NCBI GenBank assembly: GCA_015179125.1 | Contig: WHVA01000075.1 | Span: 236,597 to 300,596 of the forward strand | Origin: Gautieria morchelliformis | Lineage: Eukaryota; Basidiomycota; Agaricomycetes; Gomphales; Gomphaceae | Length of the DNA: 64,000 nucleotides | Direction: 5' to 3' | In this document: piece by piece, positions 46,845 through 56,156 of the stretch | Layout of the letters: every line of letters starts with the position of its first letter | Numbering within the stretch: the stretch's first letter is position 1 | Program-made: the position numbers and the translations under genes | The notes under the pieces: model-generated | Told to the model about the DNA's origin: nothing | The model's database searches: none | Seen by the model: the letters and a program-made list of their open reading frames with translations, nothing else

Positions 46845-48535
46845 TAAAGTTGTGTGGCGTGGTTGTCTCCGTCGGTTATGTTTGGTCGGTCCGCCCCTTG
46901 CTCGTACTCGTCTAGAGTCCTCTGCCTTGTTCCGCCGCTTGTCCACCCCTGATCTCTGTGCCCCAGCGTCGGGTTTGTATTGGGCCTACTCCTGCTTCTG
47001 CTTCCCACTTCTCTTCCTTCTCTGTGGCTCCATCTGCGGCTCTCTTGTGGTCGTTGCTCAGCGCTGCTCCTGACGAATGCGGTGTTGACTCGTTGGGTGG
47101 TCTCGTCTGTGTCTGTGGTTGGGCCTGTCTGATTGTGTTGCTCCCAGGTCCACGGTTGCTCGTTGGGAAAGTATTTGTATGTTCCCTCCGGATCTGTGCT
47201 CTCTATCGTCTGACATGCCGCTACAAACTTGGGGCATGTTCGGTCCCACGATGCGTGGCCTTCCTTGTCGCAGTTCACACACTTGTAGCGGGCCGGGTCG
47301 ATTTCTTCGCACTCCGCCGTTCTGTGGCCTTTGGCGCATGTTCCGCACGTATCCTCTCCCTTGCAGTCCGCTGCCATGTGTCTTGCGTTTTGTTTCTGAC
47401 ATTTTAGGCAGCGCCTTGGTTCTCTCTTCATCCGCCTGGCCCACGCGCGTTTTCCTGAAATGATTAGCCCGTCCCTTATGCTTAGGTTGGCCGATTCTAT
47501 AGATGAAAACTTAGCTATTAGGTGTGCCGACCTTTGCCCTTGCATTCTTCTGCTCTCTGGTTTGATCCATCTGGTCGAGATCAGGGTGCCGCTTGCCAAT
47601 TTCGAGTCTCTCTCTATTTTCCTGAGTTCGCCCATGGCTTCGGGTGAGTGTGTTACTGGTACGTATTCTATCAGGACTGATACGGCTCGGTCCTTGACGA
47701 CCGAGGTCCCCCCCAGCTTCTCTGAAAAAGCTTTCTTGTTTGATTGTACCCAGGCGGCCGCGCTCGAACTGTTGAGCTCATACACAACTCCGCCGTTCGC
47801 CAGGATTTTTGCTCCCACAAAGCCGACTTCCATCTGCTGGTGGGGGTCCGCGATCTGTGCTATAGCTTCGTTGGCTTTCGCTACCAGCTCCTGTTCTGTG
47901 AGTTTGTCGAGCGCGTTGTGCACCGTCGCGGGGTCCTTGTCTATTAGCAGCTGGCACTCCCGGGCTTTCGCCCTGGCTAGATTGTTGGGGTGGGAGAGGG
48001 GTACGTTACCTTTTAACGCAGCTGCGTACATCGTCCCTGCCGCGTTCTCTTCCCTAATCTCGCTTCTTATTCTCTGCACGCTGCATATTTCCTCGACCGC
48101 CAGACTCGCCTCCTCCGTGATGCTTTTGGTGGCATCCGTGACTTCTCGCGCCGACTCCACGACAGTGTCGAGCTTGGTGAGCACGGGCGCCAATTTCTCT
48201 TCCACGTACTGCAGTATTGCTTTGCTGGCTTCCCTTGCTGCGTCCTCGACCATTAATATGGCTACGGCCCTGACGCCCTCCTCCATAGTCTTGCCCGAGG
48301 AGCTGTGTGCTAGGGACAGCAATACGTAGCTGAGTTGGTCTGGGATGGCAGGGGCGTCCTTGGCGAGGAAACCGTGCCTGTCGAGGAAGGCTCTAGCTTG
48401 CTCTTTGTTGCGGACCGCAGCGTACGGGTCTGCCAGCAAGTCTGCTCTGCTTCTGACGCTCGCCTGCTGACTGTTGGCTCTCGTTCGAGGGGTTGGCGTC
48501 ACGGCTGTCATCTGGGGGTCTGCGTTGGACGGCAT
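46844..48535 (-). CDS. LINE ORF1: zinc-knuckle RNA-binding protein
   Basis: The 563-residue frame starts MPSNADPQMTAVTPTPRT. The N-terminal half is helical and probably coiled-coil (TVVESAREVTDATKSITEEA). A central RRM-like or gag-like part is followed by three zinc knuckles: CLKCQKQNARHMAADC, CGTCAKGHRTAEC and CVNCDKEGHASWDRTC. ORF1 proteins of this class coat the element RNA and form the transposition particle. Its TAA stop overlaps the downstream ATG as TAATG (46846-46842), an arrangement used elsewhere for termination-reinitiation of ORF2. No stop or frameshift is seen. Confidence 0.92.
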   Translation of the reverse strand: MPSNADPQMTAVTPTPRTRANSQQASVRSRADLLADPYAAVRNKEQARAFLDRHGFLAKDAPAIPDQLSYVLLSLAHSSSGKTMEEGVRAVAILMVEDAAREASKAILQYVEEKLAPVLTKLDTVVESAREVTDATKSITEEASLAVEEICSVQRIRSEIREENAAGTMYAAALKGNVPLSHPNNLARAKARECQLLIDKDPATVHNALDKLTEQELVAKANEAIAQIADPHQQMEVGFVGAKILANGGVVYELNSSSAAAWVQSNKKAFSEKLGGTSVVKDRAVSVLIEYVPVTHSPEAMGELRKIERDSKLASGTLISTRWIKPESRRMQGQRSAHLIAKFSSIESANLSIRDGLIISGKRAWARRMKREPRRCLKCQKQNARHMAADCKGEDTCGTCAKGHRTAECEEIDPARYKCVNCDKEGHASWDRTCPKFVAACQTIESTDPEGTYKYFPNEQPWTWEQHNQTGPTTDTDETTQRVNTAFVRSSAEQRPQESRRWSHREGREVGSRSRSRPNTNPTLGHRDQGWTSGGTRQRTLDEYEQGADRPNITDGDNHATQL

Positions 48536-48684
48536 GACCCTTTTTGGGTTTTTCTCTGTAGAGCTTTTGGTGCTGCGTCTAGGATCTGTTTTCGAGGAGC
48601 TAGCTACTGCAGTTGATTGTGTGTGGGCGTGGATTGGTATTTTTTAAGTTTGGTGGTGGTGGTAAGCGTGAGAAAAAGCTCCTC

Positions 48685-48698
48685 CCCCACATCCTGAT
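48685..48698. repeat. Right target-site duplication of the LINE
   Basis: CCCCACATCCTGAT, a perfect match to 42662-42675. Confidence 0.9.
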
Positions 48699-50423
48699 AA
48701 CCATGCCCGGACACCGATGCCCAGAAACATGACTCTGTGGCTCTGGTCCATGCCATTCATGTCAAGGTCAGTGCATTGATTGCTAAGTATATCCTCGATG
48801 ATGCATGTTCCCAGGAACGTTCCTCGGCCAAGCGTGAGGAGATCTATTGCTCACTACAAATGTGCCATAATGTCACACACCCCAAAACACTGTTAATGGA
48901 TATGGTGGCGTGCAGTCTTCAACTTACATCATGCTTGATCGTGCATATTGAAGTAAAGAGATGCATGCATTGCTATTTATTTTAGCATCCATATCAGACA
49001 ACCACCTTAAAAGCACATCAATTGCTTAATTCTGGAAATAGCCCAGGCTGAGAAGGACTGGGCCAAGTCCATTTCCTGTGCGGCAGCCTCGCTGGTGCCG
49101 ACCTCCCTTTACTACCCTGCTCTAAGCCCTTTGCACCGCTCAAGGAATTCGCATCCATATCAGACAACCACCTTAAAAGCACATCAATCGCTTAATTCTG
49201 GAAATAGCCCAGGCTGAGAAGGATTGGGCCAAGTCCATCAAGCTCATGAAGCTTGGTCTTACCTCGGCTGAGTGGGACTTGGTCAAGGGTTGTCTCTAGC
49301 TTCTTGAGTAATACCTCTTATTACTCTGTACCTCCTAACTAGTTTTTAACCGTTTGCAGATGTGGCCCAGCATGAGTTTTCTGCTGAACACTACCCAACA
49401 CTCCACCTTTCCATTCCTGCACTAGAAACTCTGCATTACAAATGGTCACAATCCCTTGCACCCCAGAGTGGTTATGCTGAGTTTCAAGAGCCTCTCAGGG
49501 TTGCACTTGCTAAGCTGACTGAATATTATAACAAGACCGAGGATTCGAATGCATATATTCTGGCAATGGGTATGTACTGTGACTACTATGCTAGCACACA
49601 AATCATTACATTATCCCAGTCTTGCACCCAGACCTGAAGCCTTCCCATTTTGAAGATCAATGGGGTCAGGATCTCACATGTCAAGTATCAGAAAAAGCCC
49701 ATGTCATTGTATGTTGACGATCAATCTTAAGTCTGGTTCTCTACTCACAAACTAGACAGTTCAAGGAAAGATGGGATTGTATGAACACTAACTGTGACAC
49801 ATCAAGCACTGTTCCCACTGCAAGGAAACACCGTGCACAGACAATGATGGAAGCCCTCAGTGGTGATGAAGAAGATCCTTGTGGAAACCCGGTGGTGCCA
49901 GCATTCAGCTGGTCAAGTGACATGTTTGCATGGGATAATGAGCTGATATGGCAGGGCATGTTCAATACCTTCAAAGAGAAGATAGGTTACCAGAGAATGT
50001 GCCTCTGGTTGAGTGGTGGGGGGTAAGTACAATGACAACCCTCTGGTACTGTATATGCTTATATACACTGTGTGCCGGGCCAATGCCTGGTGTTACCCTG
50101 TTTGGGAATCACTAGCATATGACTACTTGCCTATAATGGTATCATCGGTGTCCAGTGAATGTGCATTTTCAGGGTTGGGTATAACAATCATCAAGGAATG
50201 CAACCACTTGAAGGATGATATTGTAGAGGCCCTTCAGATAATCAAATGTGCGCTAAGGACTGACCTACTAGTTCATGAACTGGCTCCAAGTACCACTACC
50301 AAGTTTGCCCTCCTCAGCAGTGAAGAAACAACACAGGTCTGGCCTCTGAGGATGTCATTGAGTTGGATGGGGATGATGAATGGCACTTGGATGAGACTTG
50401 TATTCGATAAATTGCTACTGTAA
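48699..50423 (+). pseudogene. hAT transposase, C-terminal half
   Basis: Sequence resumes after the LINE with ALVHAIHVKVSALI and SSAKREEIYCSLQ (about 48740-48860), then EIAQAEKDWAKSI (about 49208) and AQHEFSAEHYPTLHLSIPAL (49365). It ends with the hAT dimerisation region YPVWESLAYDYLPIMVSSVS and SECAFSGLGITIIKECNHLK (about 50095-50215), including the conserved Trp and the Ser-Ser-x-x-x-Phe signature. An 88 bp duplication interrupts it, and several frame changes are present, so the protein is defective. Confidence 0.83.
48985..49238 (+). repeat. 88 bp direct duplication inside the hAT transposase
   Basis: 48985-49072 and 49151-49238 are 86/88 identical, separated by 78 bp. The right copy continues into normal transposase sequence; the left copy breaks into unrelated bases. 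Confidence 0.88.
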
Positions 50424-50592
50424 TTACTCTACTAAATACACTGGGACCTTGTATTGGTGGCCTAGTATAGACCTCACCTACAGGCTGGGTTTAAAGCCAG
50501 GCCAGGACCTTTGCATCAGTCCTGGCCCTGAAATGAAGCGAGCCAGGATGGACAAAGTCAGGCCCGAACATGGCTTTTGAACCGGGACTGAG

Positions 50593-50606
50593 CCTGGAAA
50601 ACACTA
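50593..50606 (-). repeat. Right terminal inverted repeat of the hAT element
   Basis: CCTGGAAAACACTA, inverted partner of 40686-40699; followed by the 8 bp duplication CCCTCCAT. Confidence 0.9.
50593..50606 (+). other. Junction of hAT right end with copia
   Basis: The base after the inverted repeat starts the duplicated copia target CCCTCCAT (50607-50614); this marks the exact right edge of the insertion. Confidence 0.8.
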
Positions 50607-51013
50607 CCCTCCATATTGGGTAATCCTCCTGGCTCAGCACCTCTGCATAGGAGAGCGGCTCTGCCACAATCTCTGTCACTGACAAAGCTTGCTCACCCTC
50701 ATGCATGATAGTAGTCAGGAATGGGACAAGCCATGATCCTGGTGCTGCACCTCAGTTCCTCCGGTTCCATGGATGGAGGACCCTGAGGTGCAGGGACAGC
50801 TGCAGGGGCAGGGGTAGGCCAGGCAGTGGCAGGGGCACCTCTGGTGGTGGGCATAGGGTCAGGGTTGTCATTGGCATCAGGTGCAGGATACACAGTGTTC
50901 TTGGTGTCATCAAGGATGATGTCCCTAGAGGTTTGAACATGGTGGGATGCAGTATTGTAATATCTCCAAGCCTTAGAGTTCACAGACACACTGGTAAAAA
51001 CATGCTACTCTAA
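50607..51013 (-). pseudogene. copia polyprotein block between integrase and RT
   Basis: Minus-strand reading gives NSKAWRYYNTASHHVQTSRD, the typical sequence right after copia integrase, then a Pro-rich linker, EPEELRCSTRI and PLSYAEVLSQEDYPIWR. The last words continue in frame into the block at 40685 once the hAT element is removed. Upstream integrase sequence is missing beyond about 51013. Confidence 0.85.
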
Positions 51014-51086
51014 CTGCCAAGAGGCACTCCATTGCAAGAGCCCATTACCAAACAACCATTCACTTTATTGCAATGAACACCAACAC

Positions 51087-51302
51087 TTGGACAGTACATG
51101 TGCCGTTGTCACCTGCAGCAAGCAAGTTGTCGCCAGCTATAAACCTTGCATGAATCCTGTTCATTGGTCATGCAAGGAGTACTATCGACTCATGGGCAAG
51201 GCGATGTTTCAACTCAAGCAGCGTCTCAAGCAAATGAAAGCCAGTCAGCCAACCTCAGCCATTCCTCAGGGCACAAACATGGTTACCACTCATGTTGTTT
51301 AG
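51087..51302 (+). pseudogene. Fragment resembling a KDZ-type transposase zinc region
   Basis: The frame reads VVTCSKQVVASYKPCMNPVH, then SCKEYYRLMGKAMFQLKQRL. The Cys/His spacing followed by a 'KAMFQLKxRL' helix is like the cysteine-rich part found near the N-terminus of Kyakuja-Dileera-Zisupton transposases of mushrooms. Only about 70 residues remain. The family call is from memory of the pattern and should be treated as tentative. Confidence 0.4.
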
Positions 51303-52604
51303 AACAATTTAGAGAGTATTTTAGACATTTTTTATGATTTTTTTGGGGTAATTCAATGTGTTTTGACACACTCTCTGTGATAATAATGCATTATCCTCAA
51401 GAATACATAGTGAGGTCATCCACTGAGGCTATGCATTATTGGGGGTCTGACTGTAGTCCTCTCCAAATGCCTGTTGAACCGAAGGACAGCATCCACAACC
51501 TCGGTGATTGCTCCGGGGGCGTTCGGACTTCCGTCTATATTGCGCACTGGGAGCGGGCGTTGGAGCTTCCGCGGTCTGAGGCGATTCGGAAAATGCATCA
51601 GAAAAGCATGAGTTGTGAAAGAGCCGCCGGCCCAGGCCCTTTCGCCGCGTTTTTGATCGCATTTTTCATGGCGTTTTTCAGGCAATAGAAAGTTCCCTCA
51701 TGTGTATTGTATAATCAATGTAACTTAAAATCTTACTGCCGGGATCAACGCTTGGCATTTTCCACACGTTTCCGCTGGCCTTTTTTCAAAAGCGGCGACA
51801 AAAACACTGACGAAAAAACTTCTGAAAAAAGCAAACGTGAAACACCCTAGTAGACTTATTGTTTCTGCGATCCAAGTTCTGGGCTTACACTTTACCCACG
51901 GAGGGTTGCTCAATAGGATTATCAGAGTCATCATGCATCTAGAATACAGTACTTACAGATCGTCCCGACCCCACGATACCCGTCGGCGATAGGCGCACCG
52001 CATCCAGCTACCAAGCTCTTGCATAATGCAGTGGCTCTCTATAGTCGCCGAAATCAAGAGAATCTAAGAATTGAAATCAGGCTGGACCTGCCTGATTCAC
52101 AATATCGAAGGGTTCGTAATCCTCCGGTTGATAGCGTACCGACGACTGAAGTACTGATTGCTTTGAAACAAGCTTGAGCTGTTGTTTCAAGTTGCAGAAA
52201 GCAGCTAGCCTGCAGATCATCGATCGTGATAAATCGTAGCCTGGAGAAGGGCCGACCACATACAGTAAGTCCTCTTAATGATGGCAATTACACTATACAG
52301 ATCTCTTCTCCAAATCTGGGCAGCCGTGTCTTGCCGAAACAGCCGCAGACCAAATTAATTTCACCTCTTTCGCCTCGTTTTTGTTCAACCACGCCACGAG
52401 ATAACCCCCTGTTTGCAGGAGGAGCGTGTTGATGTCGGCCTGCTCCGCATGCTTGGACACCTGTCTATTGCGACATCTCTGAAGACATAATTGGCACCTT
52501 TCGTCAACCCGGGGTGTGGTTCAGGTAGAGCTGAGCTTTGACCTTCTCACCTCGACGCCTCCAAACTACACATCCCTTTTTAACTCATACTTTACGATAT
52601 CCCA
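51303..52604. other. Intergenic region without a recognisable gene
   Basis: About 1.3 kb. A GC-richer frame (minus, 51685-51416) has no recognisable domain; the rest is AT-rich, with the DUF6593 promoter presumably at the right end. Confidence 0.35.
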
Positions 52605-53389
52605 ATGAGCTCGCCCCACATAGACTATCTTTTTGATGACTCCACCGGCGAACCTGCCGCTACTGACTTCTCCGACCTCCATGGCCGTCGATTTTTACGC
52701 GTTCGCACAACCCTCACTCGTGCAGATTACATCGTCGTCCAGGTCTATGACTTTGGCGCGGTCAACCATCAGTCCAATGCATCCGAGTACTACCAGCAGA
52801 GTCGTGCCGTGCTCACCCTTCACTTCTCTGGAAACTCATTAGGATCCGTCAAGTATGAGCACTGGAGGTCGTCCATGCCCGTGGAAGAGTATCTGAAGAA
52901 GTCACTTCTCTCCAGGTATGCACCTCTCAATTTATGTTGACCATTCATCACCGTTCGCTTGCCATCGGAGCCTAGGTCAAGCAGTCGAACATTTGCCATG
53001 TCTGACAGTCAAGAATACAAGTGGACCAGTGATACTAGTCTCGGTCATACTTGGACGGTGATCAATTACAATCCCAAACCTTCATCGTGCCATTACTGAC
53101 GCACCACAGTGCTTCAATGCGCAGCGGTATCTGGTTGCGCATTATGATGTACGTATAATCCAGTTACCACCGTTATATATGTATATTGTAATTTCATACA
53201 GGTGCGAGGTCATACAGAACCGCAATATCCAAATAGCTCGGGCAATACTCTCACCGTCAGCCGCACATTCATGCATCTTACCATCGGTTAGTATATCATT
53301 CTCTATACATCGACTACGTTAACTTTGAAGGAACTCCAGAAATCGTAACGAGTCTGATCCTAATGCGTTACATTGCCAAAAGACCTTAA
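52605..53389 (+). CDS. DUF6593-like basidiomycete protein
   Basis: Five exons can be followed: 52605-52915, 52976 to about 53062, about 53111-53149, about 53201-53284 and about 53331-53389, with GT...AG introns of about 45-60 nt. The spliced product begins MSSPHIDYLFDDSTGEPAAT, passes ADYIVVQVYDFGAVNHQSNA, then FAMSDSQEYKWTSDTSLGHT, CFNAQRYLVAHYDV, and ends PEIVTSLILMRYIAKRP. The order 'EYKW ... YLVAHY ... MRYIA' matches the beta-rich DUF6593 family common in mushroom genomes. Function is unknown in that family. There is no signal peptide, so the protein is likely cytosolic. Confidence 0.75.
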
Positions 53390-53792
53390 TCGTGACTGTT
53401 GTAACTCTATTATACGAACCGTGATTTAATGGTACGTTGGCTTGCACTGCGTTCGGTTCTAATCCCAGCTCAACGTTTACAGGCCGGTCCTCAATCTCTC
53501 ATAATACCGAGTCTACACGGGCAGCCACCTAATATGTTATTTTAACAAGGTGTGAATCTAATCCACTGGTGTGCATGACCCCCACCCTGTATTTCCTTCG
53601 TGTGAGCGCTCTACCAGCGAATGCGTGCCAGCCCCAACAATTGCGTTCAAAGTATCAGTATTTGGCGCAAAATGACAGCGTGATTCTAACAGAGTGTATT
53701 TGTTAGCTAATAATTATCAAATCGTGAATCCCCTTGCTCACTGGGAGGTCGTAAATCGTGGGAAACCTGACGGCTTTCGCTGATGTTTCTCC

Positions 53793-54065
53793 GTGTATTA
53801 TGCAATAGCTTATCAAGCATATTTGTTTCTGTCCTTGAATTGCCGTGTGTGCTGTCTATCTGCTTGTGTCCTTGAATTGCATACACTGTCTATGCCTCTC
53901 CTCAGTGAGACTTAGCCTCTTCCACTGTTGAATTGCACAAGACCTTGGCAGTGTATTATGCCATAGCTTATCAAGCATATCTGCTTCTGTCCATGAATTG
54001 CTGCATAAGCTGTCTATGCCACACCTCAGTGAAACATAGCCTCTTCCACTGTTGATTTGCACAGT
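53793..54065. repeat. Imperfect tandem duplication, about 115-158 bp units
   Basis: Unit 1 (53793-53950) and unit 2 (53951-54065) both start GTGTATTATG, share ATAGCTTATCAAGCATAT and TAGCCTCTTCCACTGTTGA, and differ by an internal 40 nt expansion in unit 1. Confidence 0.75.
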
Positions 54066-54808
54066 ATAAATGTCTCATTAGATCTCTTTCTACTGTTCCA
54101 TCTTCTCTGCGCAAACACTGCTGTACACTTCTACTCTCACTGCTCAACTCTTCCCTTACCCTAAATGTTAAGTATCTATCACATCGCAGCATTATGCACA
54201 TGATATCTTTTTTTCCTCTCTGCATGATGGCACTGCACAGCCACAGTGTCTTGACATTTCTAATCAAATTCACTATCTTTAATGGATGAACTCAATCATT
54301 GACTTTCGACCCCTGAACCAACAGCTTTGCATTCCTGGCTCATTGTATCCCCTGCTAGCTCAGACACTCTTGTTGATTCCAGGAGAGGATGGAGGCAGAC
54401 AATATGACTGATGGTTCCAATGATGGATATGATCTCAGCAAACAGGACAAAGGTGCATGCACAACGTTGAAGTGGGCTGTCATGTGTAAGGGCAACCCTG
54501 GCTGGTTGTGGAGATCACACTACCACACAACTGACAAGGGGAAATCCAAAGTATGTATAAATGAACAGAGCATACAAGAGAGGGGATTCTCACCTGACAA
54601 GGGGAAATCCAAAGAGAAAAGTCTAAGGACCCCCAATGTCAGCGAGCTCATATTATACTACGCTGCGCAGCCAGGGACAACACTTGGCACCCGCCATCAA
54701 CCCTGCATCTCCCTGACCACCCTGACCCTTGATCGACCCTTGATGCCACCTATTATGCGAGTCGCTTGATTTCCGACACTGTTCCGAGAGTGGAAGTCGG
54801 AAATTGGA

Positions 54809-55051
54809 GTGGAACTGGCGAGGCGAACAGAACTGGTGGAAGGTCTCCCAGAAGCGGAATCATTTCCGAAAGCGGAGGCGGAGATGGAATCGGAACCGGA
54901 AGCGGAGTCGGAAATGGAGTCGGAACTGGGTGTGGAGTCGGAACTGGAAATGGAAAACAGGGTGTCCCCTGACATCATGGGCCTCACTACAACCCTTGCA
55001 GCAAAAATTGAGCAGCTATCATTTGATAGTTGGCCTGTCAGACAGGCTTGA
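54809..55051 (+). other. Short acidic repeat ORF, rich in CGGAA
   Basis: An 80-codon frame (starting MELARRTELVEGLPEAESFP) consists largely of Glu-Ser-Glu repeats (EAESEMESELGVESELEMEN) and ends MGLTTTLAAKIEQLSFDSWP. At DNA level it is a series of TCGGAA/GCGGAA units. Composition matches the acidic tail of the antisense protein of gypsy-C, 78 bp before the diverged LTR, so it may be a relic of another copy. Confidence 0.35.
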
Positions 55052-55128
55052 CGCAATGAACTAGATGCTGTGAAAGAGACTCACAACATCAACCCATTTC
55101 CCCAGATGGGAGATTGCAATGCTCCATC

Positions 55129-55857
55129 TGTTATGTATTGGGAATCCCAGAGTTCAGATCTACAAGGACAGCGGCTTCAACTTATGCGTTGCGCCCCCAA
55201 TGAACTATTGTCCTAAGTATTTCAGAAATGGAGGTCGGAAGTCGTAAGAGGTGGAGGTAGAGAAGGGTTCAAGAATTGAGCTAAGTTGAATGTCGGAGGT
55301 CAGAGATCAGAAGTCGGAAGTCGGAAGACAGAAGGTCAAGAGGCAGAGAGACAAAGATCTTCCAAGCTTGCTGTGCTAAGGACAGGAGACAGTGTGAAGG
55401 GAGTCACATATTGAAGTCGATTAACTGATTTCAGAAACAGAGAGCATACATGAGCGGGTTTTATACAAAGAGCTGGAACAACAAGTAATGGGGCAAGCAT
55501 AATCAATTCCAGTGCGAGTGGAAGTAATTATGACAAACGGAGTAACTAACTAATGCAGAACAAGAGAACTACAAGGGGGTGCAGGGTAGAGTCAAGGACA
55601 ATAGGCAGAATAACAAGGGGAATGTAAGTCTAATGGACAGTGGAACAAATGGAACTCCTAATGTACTGGACTTGGTATCTTGCTGTGCTAAGGGTTGAGT
55701 ATGGAGGGCCGATGAATAGAGTTGTAAGGGGTGTAGAAAGAACAAGGGGGTCGAGGGTCGAGGGTTGTGGATGTTACGGACATTGCAGAATAGAGTTGGA
55801 GGTGGTGTGGAAGTGATTCGGAGGTTGCAGAGTTGGTCGAGTGGCATGGTCGTAACA
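55129..55857 (-). repeat. LTR of the diverged gypsy-C relative
   Basis: Ends TGTTA...TAACA are inverted repeats. Core homology with the 56157 LTR includes GGCTTCAACTTAT and AACTAT(T/C)GTCCTAAGTATTT. Confidence 0.82.
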
Positions 55858-55969
55858 GTATCTCCCCTTCAAGGTTGAGTCCTGAGAGACCAAAGGCTGG
55901 GTCACGTGACTGGAACAATGATGTTGGAGTTTGAAACATAGATGGAATGCGAGTAACTTTGCATTCTGC

Positions 55970-56156
55970 CACCATGTTGTTCGTCAATGTTGCGGATCTA
56001 TCTGCTGAAGAACTAGAGCAACTCCTGAAAAAAACACGAAGAGCAAGAGGCTAGTGTGAAGAGCATGAAAAACAGCACAAGGAATGTGAAGATCACGAAT
56101 GCATGGACTGTGAGTGTGAGGACCACGAGCGCAAGCTCAAATGCATAGAGATAGAG
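55970..56156 (+). pseudogene. Truncated start of an antisense ORF in the diverged copy
   Basis: A plus-strand frame opens at ATG 55974 (MLFVNVADLSAEELEQLLKK), meets a TAG after 26 codons, and continues in frame as a charged stretch (CEEHEKQHKECEDHECMDCE). Its position, 117 bp from the LTR edge, and its layout (short hydrophobic start, then 'SAEE/SAEM', then Lys/Glu-rich helix) parallel the antisense ORF of the complete copy, which starts 123 bp from its LTR. Sequence identity is low. Confidence 0.5.

Larger units (their letters stand above)
42676..48684 (-). mobile_element. Complete-looking Tad-like LINE retrotransposon
   Basis: This element of about 6.0 kb is flanked by perfect 14 bp target duplications. 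On the minus strand it has a 5' leader of about 150 nt, ORF1, ORF2, a 3' UTR of about 200 nt and a poly(A) tail (25 T on the plus strand, ending 42699). Both ORFs are open throughout. It sits inside the hAT transposase gene. The perfect duplications, long tail and open frames suggest a recent insertion. EN-RT-RNase H order and a zinc-knuckle ORF1 point to the Tad/I group known from fungi. Confidence 0.93.
40686..50606 (+). mobile_element. hAT-superfamily DNA transposon, interrupted by a LINE
   Basis: Terminal inverted repeats are CAGTGTTTTCCAGG (40686-40699) and, on the reverse strand at the right end, TAGTGTTTTCCAGG (50606-50593), of the CA/TAGNG type used by hAT elements. Flanking 8 bp duplications CCCTCTAT (40678-40685) and CCCTCCAT (50607-50614) differ at one base; the right copy is the original copia sequence. 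Inside lie two blocks of hAT transposase on the plus strand, divided by the LINE at 42676-48684. Without the LINE the element would be about 3.9 kb, normal for an autonomous hAT. Confidence 0.92.
38147..51013 (-). mobile_element. Ty1/copia element, truncated and split by an hAT insertion
   Basis: The minus strand carries the end of copia pol in two blocks, 51013-50607 and 40685-38319. They are separated by a 9.9 kb hAT transposon. Removing the transposon and one copy of the 8 bp duplication restores one reading frame across the junction (YPIWREAIEIEMRQHVEVG). Gag, protease, most of integrase and the 5' LTR are absent to the right of about 51013. A further insert sits near 39110-39940. Confidence 0.85.
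53390..55128. other. Intergenic region with repeats and element debris
   Basis: About 1.7 kb. It contains a tandem duplication (53793-54065), a 126-residue frame at 54389-54769 that includes two copies of DKGKSK, and a short acidic repeat ORF at 54809-55051. None can be assigned a function; proximity and composition suggest transposon debris. Confidence 0.4.
55129..56156 (-). mobile_element. Fragment of a diverged gypsy-C relative: LTR plus adjoining internal DNA
   Basis: A 729 bp LTR (55129-55857, TGTTATG...CGTAACA) is followed by about 300 bp of internal sequence that matches the DNA inside the next LTR (both begin GTATCTCCC; both have ATCACGTGAC or GTCACGTGAC about 50 bp in). On the minus strand this is a polypurine tract (GAAGGGGAGATAC) entering the LTR, so this is the 3' end of a minus-oriented element. 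It is cut at 56156 by the complete gypsy-C copy. Confidence 0.8.

Noticed and set aside
47460-48329. 289-codon open frame on the plus strand
   Set aside because: It is antisense to LINE ORF1, with a composition expected from the complement of an Ala/Glu-rich gene.
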